Shown: in pieces, positions 15,001-30,000 of the stretch | Numbering within the stretch: position 1 is the first letter of the stretch | Layout: each line of letters opens with the position of its first letter | Assembly: GCA_008360975.2 (NCBI GenBank) | Contig: CM039199.1 | Span: 3,426,530-3,490,529, forward strand | Length of the DNA: 64,000 nt | From: Lichenostomus cassidix | Taxonomy: Eukaryota; Chordata; Aves; Passeriformes; Meliphagidae | Reading direction: 5' to 3' | Translations under genes and position numbers: made by a program | Notes under the pieces: model-generated | The model's database searches: none | What the model saw: only the letters and a program-made list of their open reading frames with translations | What the model was told of the DNA's origin: nothing

Positions 15001-18000
15001 TTGGCCTCTGCGCTCAGGTGGCTTTGCAGTGGCAGTGGGGCACTGTGTAAGTGCTGTGTTCTCCCCTTGTCTTTTATAGTGCCTCATTATACCTGCTCAA
15101 AGTGTTGAAAGGAAACACATCATCAACTCTTCCTCCCCCTGAGCCAAAGAAACAGAGTGACAGCAGAGTGAAGCAGGCGTGTCAGGTAAGACACAAAGCT
15201 GCTCCTGAGGATGTGTTTTTTTTGTCAGTAAAGCTGCATTACCTGATTTTGCTGAGTGGGCTAAGTTTATGGAAAAACTATAGAAGAAATTTCTTACAGT
15301 AAATATATGCATGGAAGGAGGAGTAACTTTTTTTCCCAAGCAGACATGTGTGTCAATTAAGTCCTAAGCAGAGACACTCAACTAGCAAAACTGAGGTCTC
15401 ATATTTCAAGACCCATCTGCCTTGTTCCACTTTAGCTTGTGTTTAGCTACAGTACCGCTGAGAGTTTGACCTGAGAACAGAACACCATCTTAACATGCCT
15501 TTAGCTTTCCATGGGGCCATGGAAAAATTCCTTGGGCAGAGGTTCACTGTTGTGAAGATTACAGCATTTTCCTCCTGGGCCCTAATTTTTCATTCTTCTC
15601 AAAGAGCAGTACAGGAACAGTCAGGAACGTTGGGATGCAGTGCTCCATACTTGGCACTTCAATGACTGCTGTTTAGATCCACATAGCCTGTGCAGGTCTT
15701 AACTGGTTGCTGTGTGTCTGGGATTCTTGTTCCCCACCAGAGGGGGATATTGGAGCATGGACGGAGTTCTGGGATTGCTGAGTACCTGATCAGTGCTAGG
15801 GCTTGTCTACTGTGTACCTACTAAGTCCAGGACATAGCTGCTAAGTATATATATAGATACAGATATGCACATACACTAACATCTACAGATTCAAATAGCT
15901 CTACAGCTGAAAACACCATGTGCACAGCCTGGCTGCTGCAGGATGGGCTTGGAGTGAGCCTCATGTGTTAGACAAACCTAGAGCAGAGCCCCCACACTAC
16001 TTGCAATGTGCATAGTCTTACTATGAACCTGTGCTGCCCTTCAGTGACAATGTCATATGACTGTCAGTGCCTGGGAGAGTATATTTGGGGCCCACTTGGT
16101 TGTTTCTTCATGGTTCTGTGTCGTATCTCAAGTATATTTAGTTGTTGGAAAAAATCTGTCAGAACTGATGAAAAATAATTTATTCGTTGTTAGTGGTTCA
16201 TTCTTGTGTTTCAGCAGAAATGCTTTTGTTCTGTTTTTTCCCTACAGCTTTTGAACCCAGGTTGTTTGAATGTGGAGAAGGTGGCTGATATCTATCAGCA
16301 GGCATTGACCCAGTTCCTCAGTAAAAGGAACAGTCCCCTTACATGCTCCATGTTCCATGATCTCTTCAAACGCTTCCCAGTAAGTGCTGCTGACTGTGTG
16401 CTATGTTGTTTTCTGCTGACTCCAAAGTATGGTTACAATTCTGGGGAAAGTAGGGAGAGAAACTGCTCTGCTTTATTGAATGCTTTTTAAACTGCTGTGA
16501 GGCTTTCTTGGATCTTCATCTGCTCAGACTCTTAATACTGCATGTTTTTATAGCAACACTGCAGGAGGCCAGGATCTTATTTATGGTTTGGATTGGGATA
16601 CTGCATGGAGAAAGCAGGTGAACAGAAGGCTGCTCTTTAAAGCATGGCCTGAGAAGCTCTAATTTTTTACCAGTATTCAAGACAACATAGATGATCAAGG
16701 TTTACACAAAGGCAAAACAGATCACCTTGTTTAAATAGCCAGTGCAGCTCCTGTCCAGCTCTGCTCCAGCTGCATGCTCAGTTTCTCAGTTTTCTTTCAA
16801 GAAGGCTGAGGAGTGTAAAGTCTAATTGGAATCTAATCTCCAAGCCTGATATTCAAACAGTGCAAGTGTCTGAAATGTTTGAGGTATTTCCTGCAAGCTT
16901 GACCTATGCCTGGGGCTGGTCTCCACTATGAGGACAGCCAGTTTTCAAGAAACAGGCCTTGGGCCTGCATGTCATACAATTCTGCAGGGATTTTTAGGTC
17001 AGAGCAAGCTAGAGACAGCTGCCAGAAGCCCTTTCTCAAAACCTTTTAGAATTGATGTCTGATGTGAGGGTGGGAGGAGATGTAGGCTTGTGTAACTGGG
17101 GGAGGATGCTTTCAGATTCTGAGGGAATCCATCCAGGAGAGAGCCTCTGCTTGCCAGGTTTCTTAGGACACCAACCCACGATGCCTCCTACTTGAGTTTG
17201 AGAAATGGAGGGAGAGCAGGGTTGTGTGTTGCCCACATGGATGGCAAACTTAAGACCCCATCTGCAGGATTCTAGAGCCTGTGGATTCCATGTGAATGTT
17301 CCTTGCAGAAATGTCTTTTAAAATCACTACATCCACATGCCTTCTAAATTCCTCCAGGGATGGTGACTCAACCTCTTCCCTGAGAAGCCTGTGCCAGTGC
17401 CTAACAACCCTTTCAGTGAAGAAATTTTTCTTAATACCTAATATAAACCTCCCCTGGTGCAACTTTAGGCCTTTTCCTTTTGTCCTGTCATTTGCTCTCT
17501 GGGAGAAGAGCCCAACCCAGCATGTTCTTCTTTGCCTGGGACTGGGGCTCTGCACAAAGTGAACCTGCACTACATAAAGTGTCAGCCAGATGCAGACTTT
17601 AGTCATCAGTAGGCAGAACACTGGGGGTGAAAAATACTTGCCTGATTTTTCCAAGTGAATAGAAGTGTTTTGCTGCTGCTTTTTGTTGTGATCAAGATTT
17701 CACTCAGAGCTGGTGTGAGCAAAGCTGTTAATTTTCAAATAAGCTGTTGCTGATTTCTGGGCACTTCTCTTTCTTGTGGCATTTTCTTCTTACTCAAGAG
17801 GCTGTGTAAAATATAGGCTGTTTTGCTTGAAAAACAAACCTGTCTGTCAGCAAACCACTAATAAGAGACTGTCTTTCTTTTTTACAGATCATGTGTAAAC
17901 CATTAGTAGGTACTCTTGTTGAGTTTATCACAGCAGCAACCAGGCAACATCAGCAGGTAAGAATGAAAGTAAACAAACAAAGCTGTATTAAACAGTCAGT

Positions 18001-21000
18001 CAGAGAAGTCATGGCAGCTCAGATTATTTTTAATATGTTTATAATATGCCATTAGAGCTGCCCAGTCTTGGAAGTGGCTTCTGGGGGGGCAGAGCTTTTG
18101 CAAAAACTGCTTTGCTGCTTTGGGTCTGTAACTGGAGTTGTGGAAGTGTCACACAGTATATCCACAATCATGGGGATTCTTTGATAGCATCTCCTTTAAA
18201 AACTGCAGCTTTCAGGGTTGAGGGCTGATTGTGGTAGGGGTTGACTCCAGTCACTTATTCCTTGATTACTTCCTTCTTGGTAAGATGTTCCTCAGTATTA
18301 ATAGAGCATGTTGTAATCCCTGCCTCCTCATGCTGCCTCGGGGTCACGTTTTTGAATCTGTTCTGTGCCTTGCTAGCTGTCCTGCATTTTCTAGGCCATG
18401 TGCTGCTGTATTTAGTTAAAAACCACCTGTACCACAGATCTGATTTTTGATGGTTGATTGCCTGTGTCTAACACAATTAATGGAGCCTTATCAATAACAC
18501 ATTGCAGGGTGATTGCACAGTTCAGTGTTGCTGGTGCAGAGAACGAGGCCTGTCTGGATTTTCACTGCAGTGGAGGGGCCTTTCACACAGTTAATAACCA
18601 ATCCCCTCTAGGCCAGTAGCACTGTCTCAAAGTTTCCCACCCCCCAGCTCTACCCTGTGTCTGTCCCCTGCAGAAGTGCATCCTTGATTGATCTTTCTGT
18701 TTCATAAATAGCTGTTTTATTGTCTCTGATCATTGGAGGGAATGTGAAGGGGTAGGTATGTGTTTGCAGTAGGGCTGCTTTACATTGTCACTGTAAATTG
18801 CAGTTCAGATTATTGTACCCAACAGGAGTGGCTTTGATTTAAAGAAGAACAACAAAAAAAGTGGGAATTAAGCTGTTTATAATGTCAATGGATGGTAATA
18901 AGGATGTGTTACACAAATATTGTAAGGCACATACTTGGTCCCATCCTCAAGAGACCAGAACAGCATCCCAAGCAGGCATCTCCATTATGTGGGTATCTTT
19001 GCATCTCCACAGGGAATAGCACTGTCCTTCTACTAGGGCTTCCACAGTTATCTGCTCGAGCTTTGTTTGCAGAGCCTGTTTGCCTGTGGGTGGGAGGAGT
19101 AGGGGAGGATGTGTGGGAGCTGTGTACAGAACATGTATATACTGCTGTTCAAACAAAGGCACATGGAGAGTGAGCTCTGGAAAGACTGTGGAGCTTGGAA
19201 TTGTAGCTTTACATTTTTTACACAGTGCTTCCTTTTCAGGAATTCTGGCTTTCCAACATCAAATGTCCAGTTTGTCAGGTCTTCAATTAAGTTTTCCCAC
19301 TGATTCTCAATGCAAATGTACTTTGGTGGTATCTTAGTGGGTAGGGTAGAAGTCAAGCTAGGTGGGTGTATATGGTGAAGTGATGTGAATAAAGCAGGGG
19401 GTCAAACCCTGACACTCTGCCTGCTGTTGTGGGCTGCTGCAGCTCTGTCAAACTCAGTTTCTGGGCTGTGGTAACAGAGAAGATCCTGTAGGAAATGCAG
19501 GAGCCATTCAGAGGCTGCTCAGCTGGCACTGGCTTGGAGAAGAACAGTCTGGCCTCTCCAGCCCCAGCCATTTGTCCTGACCCTGGGGACCTCACTGTCT
19601 GCCTGCTGCCCAGGTGTTCATGCATTTACGGCACAAAATGGGACATGAGGATGATTTGGCTGAAAACTTATTTTGCTCTTGCACACATACTTTTTTATCC
19701 CCTTTTGCCACATTAAAGTTAACTTCACTCAATTCACTTGGTGTTTTTTGGGGCAAGGGAACAATCTGTTCAGGGACAGCAGTGTCTGGGTGAAAGCTGT
19801 GATTTGTTTAATCAGAGGCAGTGCTATGATTCATTAACATGAAATTATGGCTTCTGTGAAGTCAGTACAAGAATATTGGAAAGCAGAGACTGTCTGTGGA
19901 CTGTTGGCTGTAGCTGATGACCCAGGCAACTCAGTCTTGCACTGCTGCAGCCTTTCTGTGCATCCTGTCTCCCTCAGCTGGTCACCTCTAAAGCCGGGAG
20001 AAGAGCAAACTCCGAGAGGCAGTGTTGTGTCTTTACAGACAGAGGTGTTTGCAGCTATTGGATGGGTGTTACATGTCTTTCTGGTATAAAATTTTCTTTG
20101 GCCTGGGTGATTGTTGTAGAGAAGGGTGTTTTGGAGGTATCCAAAGGTTGCATTTTGATGCAGAACTTAGCAAAAGAAAAGGAAGCTTTAAAACACAACC
20201 TTTAGACAGTGTGACTGACACTGTCAGCCCTTTTCCTCTGACACTGTTCCTACATGTCTAAAGGAGCAGTGAGGTTGTTCAGCTCCATGTTGAACTAATT
20301 TGTGAGATAAAACAAACAACACTTTGAGGGGGCTGAGAAGTTCTTAAGGCAGTTTTAAGTGTGGCTCACAGTGGTTGGGTTGGTAGATTTTCTTAGCAGT
20401 AAGCTCAACCTGTATAACAAGTTTTAAACTGGAAAGGTGAATTTGCAATAGTCTTACTGAGACTGGATCCTGAAGCTTGTACCGGTGGCCAAGTTCTGCT
20501 CTGATGTTACTGCTGGGGCACAGATGCCTGCAGGAGACAGTAATGCAGCAGTTTCCCTGGAAAATAAAAGAGATGGAGAGATTGGTGTCATTTATGAGTA
20601 GGGGAACAAAGACAAGAGATGTTTTACCAGGGAAGAGGAGTTGTCATCCCACTCTGGATTCATTCAGTACCTGTTTAAACCTCTACACCAGAAAGACACA
20701 AGATGAGGATGTGTGTGACAGTGGATCTGCAAAACCACCTTATTTCAGGCAGTTCACACTTCTCAGCTGGAATTCTAACCTGTTGTGATACCACACTGGC
20801 TGCAGGACTCTGTGACTCCCACTCTGCAAATTCAAATATATTGTGCCTGTGGCAGCTGCTCCTCTGAATGCTCAGTGATACTGGCTGGTCTGTTTTCAAG
20901 CTCTGTGTTTCTTCAAGTGGGAAGTTAAAGTCCCAAACATGCCTGTGTGATAGTTAAAGTGCTTCAGGCTTTAAAAAGATCAACATACTAGTGTTTGGTT

Positions 21001-24000
21001 GTCACTCATTTATTGAACTGAGAAATCTGGTGGAGTTTGTGATGGTTTGGGGTTTTTTTTGGGTTTTTTTTTTTTTTGTTATTTTTTTCCTCTTGTTTTT
21101 TCTTCTGCAGTAGCAGTTGGGCTCTCTTTTATAATCTTTTGTTGATCCTTGCCATCCCATATGTATTTTAAACCAACATATAATGTAAGGCTGTACTGTC
21201 TTCTCAGAATATGGCCTGCATCATCCCTGCCACGTGTCCTTGCAGTGTTGTCAGTTGTAGAAAGAAGTGACTAGAAATGATACAAAGTCACTTGATTGCA
21301 AGCAGCTACTGTGAAGCTTTTCAAGAGGACCTTTAGTGTCAGAGAAGTGCTCCAAGTTAAAGTAAAAAAAGGAAGAAAGAGGTAAAGAATGACACTGTAG
21401 TGCAGTCTAATCTAGGTTGTTGAATGCAGCTCTTCAGACTGAGGTCCTAAGAATCAGTCACACTGTGACCTTCTCCTTGCAGAAATGTCTTCTGTGCTAG
21501 GAGAATGGGCAGTGCCCACATCCCAATCTTTGGTACATGCAGGCAGATCTGAGAGCTTTCCCTTACAGACAAGGTGCACATTTCTGGAGTGCAGCAGGCA
21601 GGCACAGATCTGCTCCGAGGGTCTCAGGTACAACTGGCAGCTGGGGAAAGAGACCGCAGTGATAACTGGTATGGGAAAATGACAAACCCTCACAAGTGAA
21701 GCTTGCATTACCCCTTTCAGTTGTCCTGGTGCTAGTGAATTGTAGTAAGTGTCTAGCACAGATGGTCCCACTGGCAGTGCAATTAGCCAGCAGAATGTGT
21801 GTGGTACTGACCAGGGTGGGGGAGGCTTGAGCTGTTTCATGGACAAAGGATGTTCCTGTCAGCCTGATGTCTTCAGCAAGCACTAAACATATTCTCTCAA
21901 ATTCTGTTTTGAAAAAGACATGTGTGAGCTAGTCCTCACTTCCTCCTTTCTTAGTGCAGTTTGTTCTTACTGCTGTAACTGCTTTCCAGGAGACCTTGAC
22001 CTTCAAATTACTTCCTTGTGCCTTGTTTCAGTAGGTGCAGTGTTGCTTTTTCAATATGCACGAAAGCTTGGTTTTTTGGTTTGTGCTGATGGAGCATAAA
22101 CCAGGGATCAAGATGGGTTTAATTTAATGATTGTTGCATGACTCAGCTACATACCAGAACCCTCCTGAGCCTTAGGTGAGGAATGTCTTCCTGGTTTATT
22201 TTTAGCTGTATCAGTCTGATGAGCAGAGCTACAGTAACATCTAATTCTGTAATTGTGCAGTCCTGGACTGTCCCTGGGCTGCTGCTATTGCAGCACAAAC
22301 CCCTCAGTGCTGCACTGGTGACTGTGGTGGGGTTCTCACTGCAGTATCCCTCCATTCTCATATATCAGGACTGGATGAGTCCATGAACTAATGTTTCTAC
22401 CCTAAAAGCTCCCTCTGAGCCTGAGGATTAGGTGAAGAGGGAAGATGTGTGACTGGTTGTGTTGCAGTACCTAGTTGTGCTGCTGATGCAGGCTCCTGCA
22501 GGCAAGGACACCTGCCAGCCCCCAGCTGCAAACAGGCTGAAGCACAGCCTGTCTGCAAGCCTGGCCTGGAACAGCCATGCTTTGCCCTGAGAAGTCCAGC
22601 TTGTTGGCCAGCAGTATTGGAACCAGTTTGGAAGGGAGCACTAATAAATGAAACATCACTACTGCCAAGAGTGAGGTGTCTCCATCTCGCTTGTGGCAGA
22701 CTCTTAAAACCTCTTCTAGCCTGTAACTTTTCCCTAGGATTTACAGAAATTAGTTGATATCCATCCCTTGTTCTTTTCCTTCAGGAAAGGCACTGGGAGT
22801 GTACACATCAACACAATTGCTGAGAGCCTCTGCAATTACTTTTGCACTGTGGTCACACATCAATTTGAATACATTCCTGCCTTCTTATTTACATTCAAAG
22901 CTATATTGATTGAGGATGTTGCAGTAGCTGGAAGCATAATGAGGCTATATTTGTCCATCAAGTGAGTTTATTTTGTGTGATTTGGCTGGAACTCTGCAGA
23001 GCTGATGTAAGTGCAGAGCTGTCATGAAACTAATAAAAGTCATTTTACTTAGTGTGGAAATGAGAATGGGCACTGAGACAGAGTTCAAAATGTCATCTTA
23101 TGTCATATAGATTCATTAGTATTTCACAAAATGTTTTTATAAAGCTGTCTGTGACAAGGAACCCTTTAAGATCTATCTAGTAGAGAGTATAATTTAGGTA
23201 AGTTGCTAATTAATCTTGGTGCTTTGGCAGTCTCCCCAAAGGGATCAAACATATATAGACATAAGTTTAGAGAACTGAACCAGGTCTGTGCCAGGGCTGC
23301 CCTCACCAGAAGAATAAAATATGATCCCAAAGTCCTGCCAAAGGGGTCTTGGCTGGTTGACAGTTACCCTTCTGAACAGTTTATGTTCTATGTAAATATC
23401 TAAGTTGAAAAGTAATTAAACTTTAATACAGCAAGAGCAGTAAAAGTGCTGCAAAGCCTCAGAAGCCAGCACCCCTCTGTGTGTGTGTTTGGGAGTATTT
23501 CACCTCATGCTGGGTGAGATGAATGGATCTCCACATTAATGCACCATGCCCTGCTTGTGTGCTCACAGATAGCTTCCAGCAGGGGGTAGAGGAAGAACTT
23601 GTTAAGGAACATTTTGCATAAGCTGTTACTAAAAATGAAGCAAAATAAACCTTCCCAGATAAGAACAAGCACCAGTTCAGCTCTACCTCCTTTGCATCAG
23701 GAATGAGCAGTGGGCAGCTGGTGGGAGTTGAGCAGTAGGTTGTGAGTGAAAGGCTCTGTTCCTTCAGAGCATCCTCTGTCCCTCAGCACAGGTCAGACAC
23801 CCTGTGTGTGTCCTCTGTAGAGGTGTCACTGGTGGACAGACCTTCAGAGGGTGAGTTGTCTGCAGGCAGTGAGATCCAAGTGATGCAGTAGAATTACCTG
23901 TAGAATTCATCCAGCAGTTGCCTGTAGAATCCATCCTTTTCATCTTCCTTGGTTCAGAATGTGCCCTATCCTCAGTGAAAAGAAATCATTTGCAGCTGGA

Positions 24001-27000
24001 AAATCTATGTCAAACTGACATGCCTTGGCTCCAGTCAGTGTCCAGTTCCTGTTTTTGTTTTGTGTAAGGTGAGGGTCAAGGAGAATCTGTGTTTTTTTAA
24101 GGTGAAGCTGAACTATGGGTGGGCTCTTGGGGGTATTTTGATCTATTTCATCATGAGCCAGCAAAGCCCTGTGACATGAACTAGCTCTAGGTATGTAAAC
24201 TGTCCACTGAAGTTGAAGGGGAAGCAGTTCAATGCCTAATTGCTTTGCTGGGTCAGAGCCAGAGTGCTCTACGTTTTTGTGTGGAGATTTTTAATTCCCA
24301 GACCTTTAGGATGGTTGTGCTTGTGGATTATTGCATCCCAGTGTTTCATTTTTGAGAGTGTCTCTTACACTGGGATTGCTCAAAGAAACCATTTTCCTTT
24401 GGTGAGCTGGAGGACATTGACAGCATCTATAAATAGTCTCTGATGTTCTTTGGAAAAGTGTCTGGTGCCACAGCAAATGTGTCTCCCTGAGGGAACTGCT
24501 TTCTAAGCTGTGTTTCTCTCTTACTTGTGTGAGATGGTTGAAAATTTAAAAAGGTCTGTTTAAATTTTTCAGGTGCTCCTGACTGCATTTAAGCTGCATG
24601 CTCAAAATCCCATGGCATGACTTTTCACTTGTGTTTGCATTGAGAACTTTGTGTGCTCAGGGTGTATTTCAGTTGAATGTGGGACTCCTGTCACTGAACC
24701 TGCAGGGTCTCTTGGGAGCATCATGCACGTTGTGAGCTGTTTATGTTTATTTTTCCTTCATAAAGGTTTTTTTGTGTGTTGTACTTCTTGGTGCCTATTA
24801 ATGGCCTCTGTGCCTTTTGTCAGAAATGTAAATGTCTAACAGACAGATGCCTGCATTGCCCACAAACAAATCCATAGTGATACCAGGCATTAATTGACTG
24901 GCACAGAGACACTGCCCTGTTATCAACCCCAGTCTTTATATTCCACCACACTCAGTGCAGCACCAGCAGAACATGAAAAAGCTTCTGTTTGCCTCTTTAC
25001 TGTGATTCTGGAGGTAGAGGCTGTATTTATTCTGCTCGCTACTGTTCAGCTGATTGTGTTGATGATCATGTAGCAAATCCTCAGTAACAGAGGAAACATT
25101 CTAGCCTGTTACTGGGAAAAAAATAAGTAAAAGGTCACATAAACTTTAGTTCTTGCTGTAGACACAGCTGCTGGTGAGAGCTGTCCAAGGAGGGAAGTGC
25201 TCCAGAGCATTAACAGCCCTGCGTGTAGGATGGACTTGCTGAGTTAGATCTATACCATATTGCAGTGATTTTCTAACTCTGCATAAAATCCTAGCCTACT
25301 AAATTAAACTTGCCATCTGACACATGGGGAGTTGATAGTTTTTAAAAAGTGAGTTGATAGTTTTTTAAAAAGAGAGTGACCCACCCAAGTGTGTTGTGCT
25401 CTGCCTGCCAAACACAGCCCCTTCGACAGTTTGAGGAGTAGATATTTGTGTAGAGCAAATGGGAAAAGTTTTGGAGATAAGGTCACTGCCATGTGTTTAA
25501 TAATGGTATAACAAAAACAGGAGGGGAAGAAGTGGCTGTGGTGTGATAAAATTAGTGACTCTCAGTCATATGGACTCAAGATATATTAATGTTACAGAAT
25601 ATAAAAAACCATCAGGATAGAATCCTGTTGAAGTTCTGGGGAATGATTTATGTTCTATTTACAGTGAGCTATGGGATCTTGATGTGGGAGTACTAGCAGG
25701 TGTGTTGGAAGGGTGTTTTGTTGGCAAGTGAAGAAAGATCAGGGCTTGTACAGTATAAAATGAAATGCCAATCTGGGCTCTGCTCACTGACAAGGATGTC
25801 CCCAAGTGTTTGTGCACTAAGTGGCAATCCATTTTTGCTGTAGTATGGGGGTGTGGGAGTAGTGGGGTTTGGCTGCTTCTCTTTCTGCTTTCCCTTGGCA
25901 CATATTAAAATGCCACTCTGCAAGAGTTAAAGCACAAGAAAGGAGTTCAGGTTACTCTACAGGATTTCTCAGCAACCTTCACACAGAACAGGGTCTCCAG
26001 CCCTGTCCCTCTTCCCAAGGGCACTGTGCCCTCTCTCTTGTCATTGTGCCTCTCTCAGTGGATTCTGCAAAATAAAAAGAGGTCTGCTGGTGAGCATCCA
26101 GAACAATGAATCTTCAAAGTTCAACCCAGTACAATTTCCACCTTGTTTTTTTTTGCTTAGCAATACTTTTTATTTCAATATTCCAAGCTAACAATTTTAA
26201 TGACATGCAAGTACTTTTTTTTTCATACTGCTTGTAAGCTAAACTTCAATGGTTGATGTTTGAGTGAATTGGAATTCTAATTTCTCATTTTCTGCTGATA
26301 AATGTTCTCAAAAGATTATACCTTTGTCCTTGCAACATCAAGCCTGGTCTGGTGTATTGGAGGCAGCAACTAAAAGCACACAGTGCCTAGGCAACATGGG
26401 CTTTTTTTTAAATGTGTGCTGCTCTTAAATCTCCTAAATTATTAAATTTGACTTCAGCAAAGTCTCCTTAAATAGGCTGCATTATGCTGTAGCTGCCTTC
26501 TGAATTACCTCAAGAAAATCCTATTGCGAGTCTCTCCTGAATTGAGGAAAATGAGCTTTGTTGTGCAGAGGAGACATCTGGCTTGGAAAGTATTGGGAGG
26601 AGCAGTGAGGGTGAGGATTTGCAGGGATAGTTTTGGTCTTGGTCTTAACAATGTGTGTGAGTAATTTGAGGTGTCAGTGGAGCCTCTTGGTGATTGATAA
26701 TACATATATAAATAATAAATAAATAAAGTTAAATAGAAACTGACAAAATTGGTTGGTTTGGGGTTTTTTAAGAGGAAAGTCAGAGTTGAGAGAAAGTGTC
26801 ACAGATGATTTCCTGAGAGGTTTCTTGGTCATGTTTCTTTGAGCCTCAGATACTGCAATGTTCTGCAAGAGTCTTTGCTTTGATTTTTTTTTAACAAAAG
26901 AACATTTCTTGCTCTGAGTTTTAGCGTGAGAAACTTGTAAAAACAAAGCAGAAATGCTCCAGAATAAACAGGGTCATATTAAGAAACCAAATTGTTTTGG

Positions 27001-30000
27001 ATAATTTTTATAAATTGTGACTGTGTCCTTAACTTGGGAGAGAAGAAGGAAAATGGGTTTATTTTCTGATTATTATTTTTTTAATGTGGGAAAGCGAGGC
27101 TTGATTGCATTGCACAGAGTCCATTCTTGTTCATTTGTTCCCTGGTCTCAGTTTGCCCTGTGGTACCAATATTCCCCTTCAGCGTTTCACTTCTGTAATT
27201 GGGCATTACAGGAAGAGCAAGAAAACATCAGAGCTCATGGACGCTAATCTGTGTTCTGTTGCTGATTTATCTTGGGTCCTCATGGCTCACTTAATTATGG
27301 CATCTTTTCATTTTCCAAGAATTTAGTATAATAAGATATTGACTTTTTTGTTTAGAGCAAAAAATTAAGACTGATTGGCCTTTCTTATATGGTAAGTGGT
27401 TACCCCAGGGAGAAATGATTCTCTGTGTTGACCAAAGCAGCAAACCAATATATGGATTGTGCTGTATGGATTGCTGTGTCCCAAGGGTCTCCCTGTTGGC
27501 CTCTGGTGAAAGAAGAGCACAAAGTTTTCCCCACCCCTGAATGCTCACCAGCTGTATCTTTGTTGTATGCAAATGAAATACTCAGAGCTGATATCTAATA
27601 CCATCAGCCAGGGCTCACCCAGGGTCCTGTGTGTTATTTTATGTGTTCATTGTTGTGACTGCACAAATATCCTGCAGACCCTTCATCTGGGGCAGAAAAC
27701 CTGCCAGTGCTCCCTGGTATTTAATGTGCAGGTATCCTCTGAAAAACTGTGCTGTCAGATCTCTCTGTGTGTACTGCCTCCTCTCTACTGCCTTTAAAAT
27801 ATACCAACTTCTTAATTGTGTCACTACTTCTTGTTAGATTGTGGTGACCATAGGAGAAAGCTTTAATTATTTTTTTAAATTTTTTTTTTTGCCTCTGCCA
27901 GCTGCCAGCAGAGCAGTGCTGAAGGCAGCAGCTGTAGCTGTGCACACTTGTATTGGGCACAAATGTCCTGCTGCAGTGAGCAGACTCTCCCAAATGGGCC
28001 CCTCTGGTTAGGCAAGTGCAAGGTGAGGCTTTTCTTCTGGCAAGAACATCCTCCAGAGCACTGTTTGCAGGGGAACCAAGCATGGAAAAAGTCCATTCCT
28101 CAGCAGCAGTGCAGAGAATGTGATTTGCAAAGTCCCTGGTTAAACAAAGTACTGAAGGTTTAGGGCATGAAGAAAGCTGTGTGTGAGTGAATGCTGGGTG
28201 TATGGTCTGCAGGCAGGTTCACTGCTAGTCCCTGGGATTTCTGCTGGCCCAAGTACATTTAAAACCCATCTGGTGTGACTGTGTCAGTGAAATCAATATC
28301 TTTGCCAGTAAGGTTTAGGCTGACAGACCTCATGTAGGTGCAGCTGCATTATATAAAGGTGGTTTGTGTGGGGTGTAGCTCAATCCATGTTTTCAGCCAG
28401 AGTGAGCAGCACTGGTTAAAGTGCTTGTCATGCTATAGCCATTTTCAAGTTGTGGAGGAGGAGGATGTGCCAGTGTAACTAATGGGATAAACTTTCTGTG
28501 GTCTGGCAAGTCCTCAGTCACAGCAGAATGAAGTGAGCAGCTCATCTGATCAATCAACCACTGCTCTTCAGAGCCCTGGGAATAGTAGAGGAATCATACA
28601 AGTTGCTTAACTTTGCCTTGCTGCTGCCTAGAACAGACATCTGAGCCATGGGTGAAAAGATTTATGAAGGATAATAAAAATAGAGAGGAGAGGGGTGTTA
28701 GCAGGTGGGGTAGGAAGATGGTGATTTCTTCACAGCTAGTTTTGTCTCTGCTTCTAGGAAGCTTTGTTCTTTTTCAGAAGAAAGGTAGCAAAACCTGAAA
28801 CTCAGAAGTAGAGTATCCAAAGTGGGGACTAAGGTCTGATCTAACTCCACATCCTGTGGTTTTCCTCTACTTGGAGGCATTTTAGCCAGAGATTTTCACC
28901 ATGCTTGAGTCTTGGTCTTGAGCCTCCCTCGTGGAGGTGAGGGATTCAGTTCACAATCAGTTCAGTTCAATGGAAAAGCAATCCTTAGCAGGTGATGAGC
29001 AGAGGATTGCTTTTCCATTTTCCCCATTGCTGAGACAGTGACTGGGAAGTTGGGCTGCACTGGGAATTGATGGGATGAATGTTCAAACAGTCCCAGGAAG
29101 ACACACAACACAGTTTGGGTTTGCAAACTGCTGTTCTGCGTGTTTAAACCATCCAGAGAGAGGGGGAGGTTTAGAAATAAAAGTTAGCAAAAACTCACAG
29201 AGTTCATTCATCATTTTTGTGCTCAGGAAGGCCTAAACAGATCATCTACACGATGGTGATGGTCAAATGAGCAAAACATGTCTTGTATGGCAATTATTTT
29301 CAATGTGCTAATAACACATAAGCAGTTGTGAGTGGTTTAAAGGTTCCTGCCGGATCTGTGGAAAAATCTGCATTTTTACTGGGAAGGAAGAGCAGGTAAA
29401 GGTGCCTGAAGATGGGCTGCAGTGCAGGGTGGCTTTTTCTAAACCACTGGAGATTGCAAGAGCTTGATGACATAGCATGTTTGGTGGGAGTACACTGAGT
29501 GAGGTTGCCTTTCTCATCCAAGGTTGTAAAATGTGATTTAGGTGTCGCTTAAATGCTTTACATGTTGTAATTAACCAGCCTTGCAAAATTTTTCTCATCC
29601 ATTTGTCGCAGGAACTTAATTTGAGCTGTAAAATATCATTTGTTTTCATCACTTTTTGGCAAGGAGAATTTTATTCCTGAGCTTGTAAATCTCCTCTTTT
29701 TTTTTTTTGGCAAGGCCAGACTGAGGGAGGAACTTGCTTTCTTGGCCCAGAGGGTGATATTTGGAGCACTGGGAAGGTGTGGGAGCAGGGGATGGTAGAT
29801 GATGGCTGGGGGTTTCTGCTCAGTGTTTACTTCTGCATTCTTCTACCATCTCTATTTCTCTCCCAGGGCAGACCTGGGAACTGTCATCTGACCGTCTGAC
29901 AGCTTCTGTGCTGGCCAAGTAGTGTCCTGCTTGTGCTCTGCCAACCTCAGACAGCAATATCACACCTTGTCAGGGCTGGCTGAGGGAATGTCTTGAAAAA

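Larger units (their letters stand above)
9..17887 (+). other. MYBBP1A: MYBBP1A introns 1-20 (compact part)
   Basis: Twenty introns, all GT-AG, ranging from 158 bp (14922-15079) to 2.5 kb (2731-5218). The 2.5-kb intron carries a plus-strand CR1 3' end and the last one (16380-17887) a minus-strand CR1 fragment. The others are unique-looking AT-rich sequence with T-rich runs, for example 10484-10540. I saw no convincing box C/D or H/ACA snoRNA, tRNA or nested gene, though a reading by eye could miss a small RNA. Confidence 0.8.
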
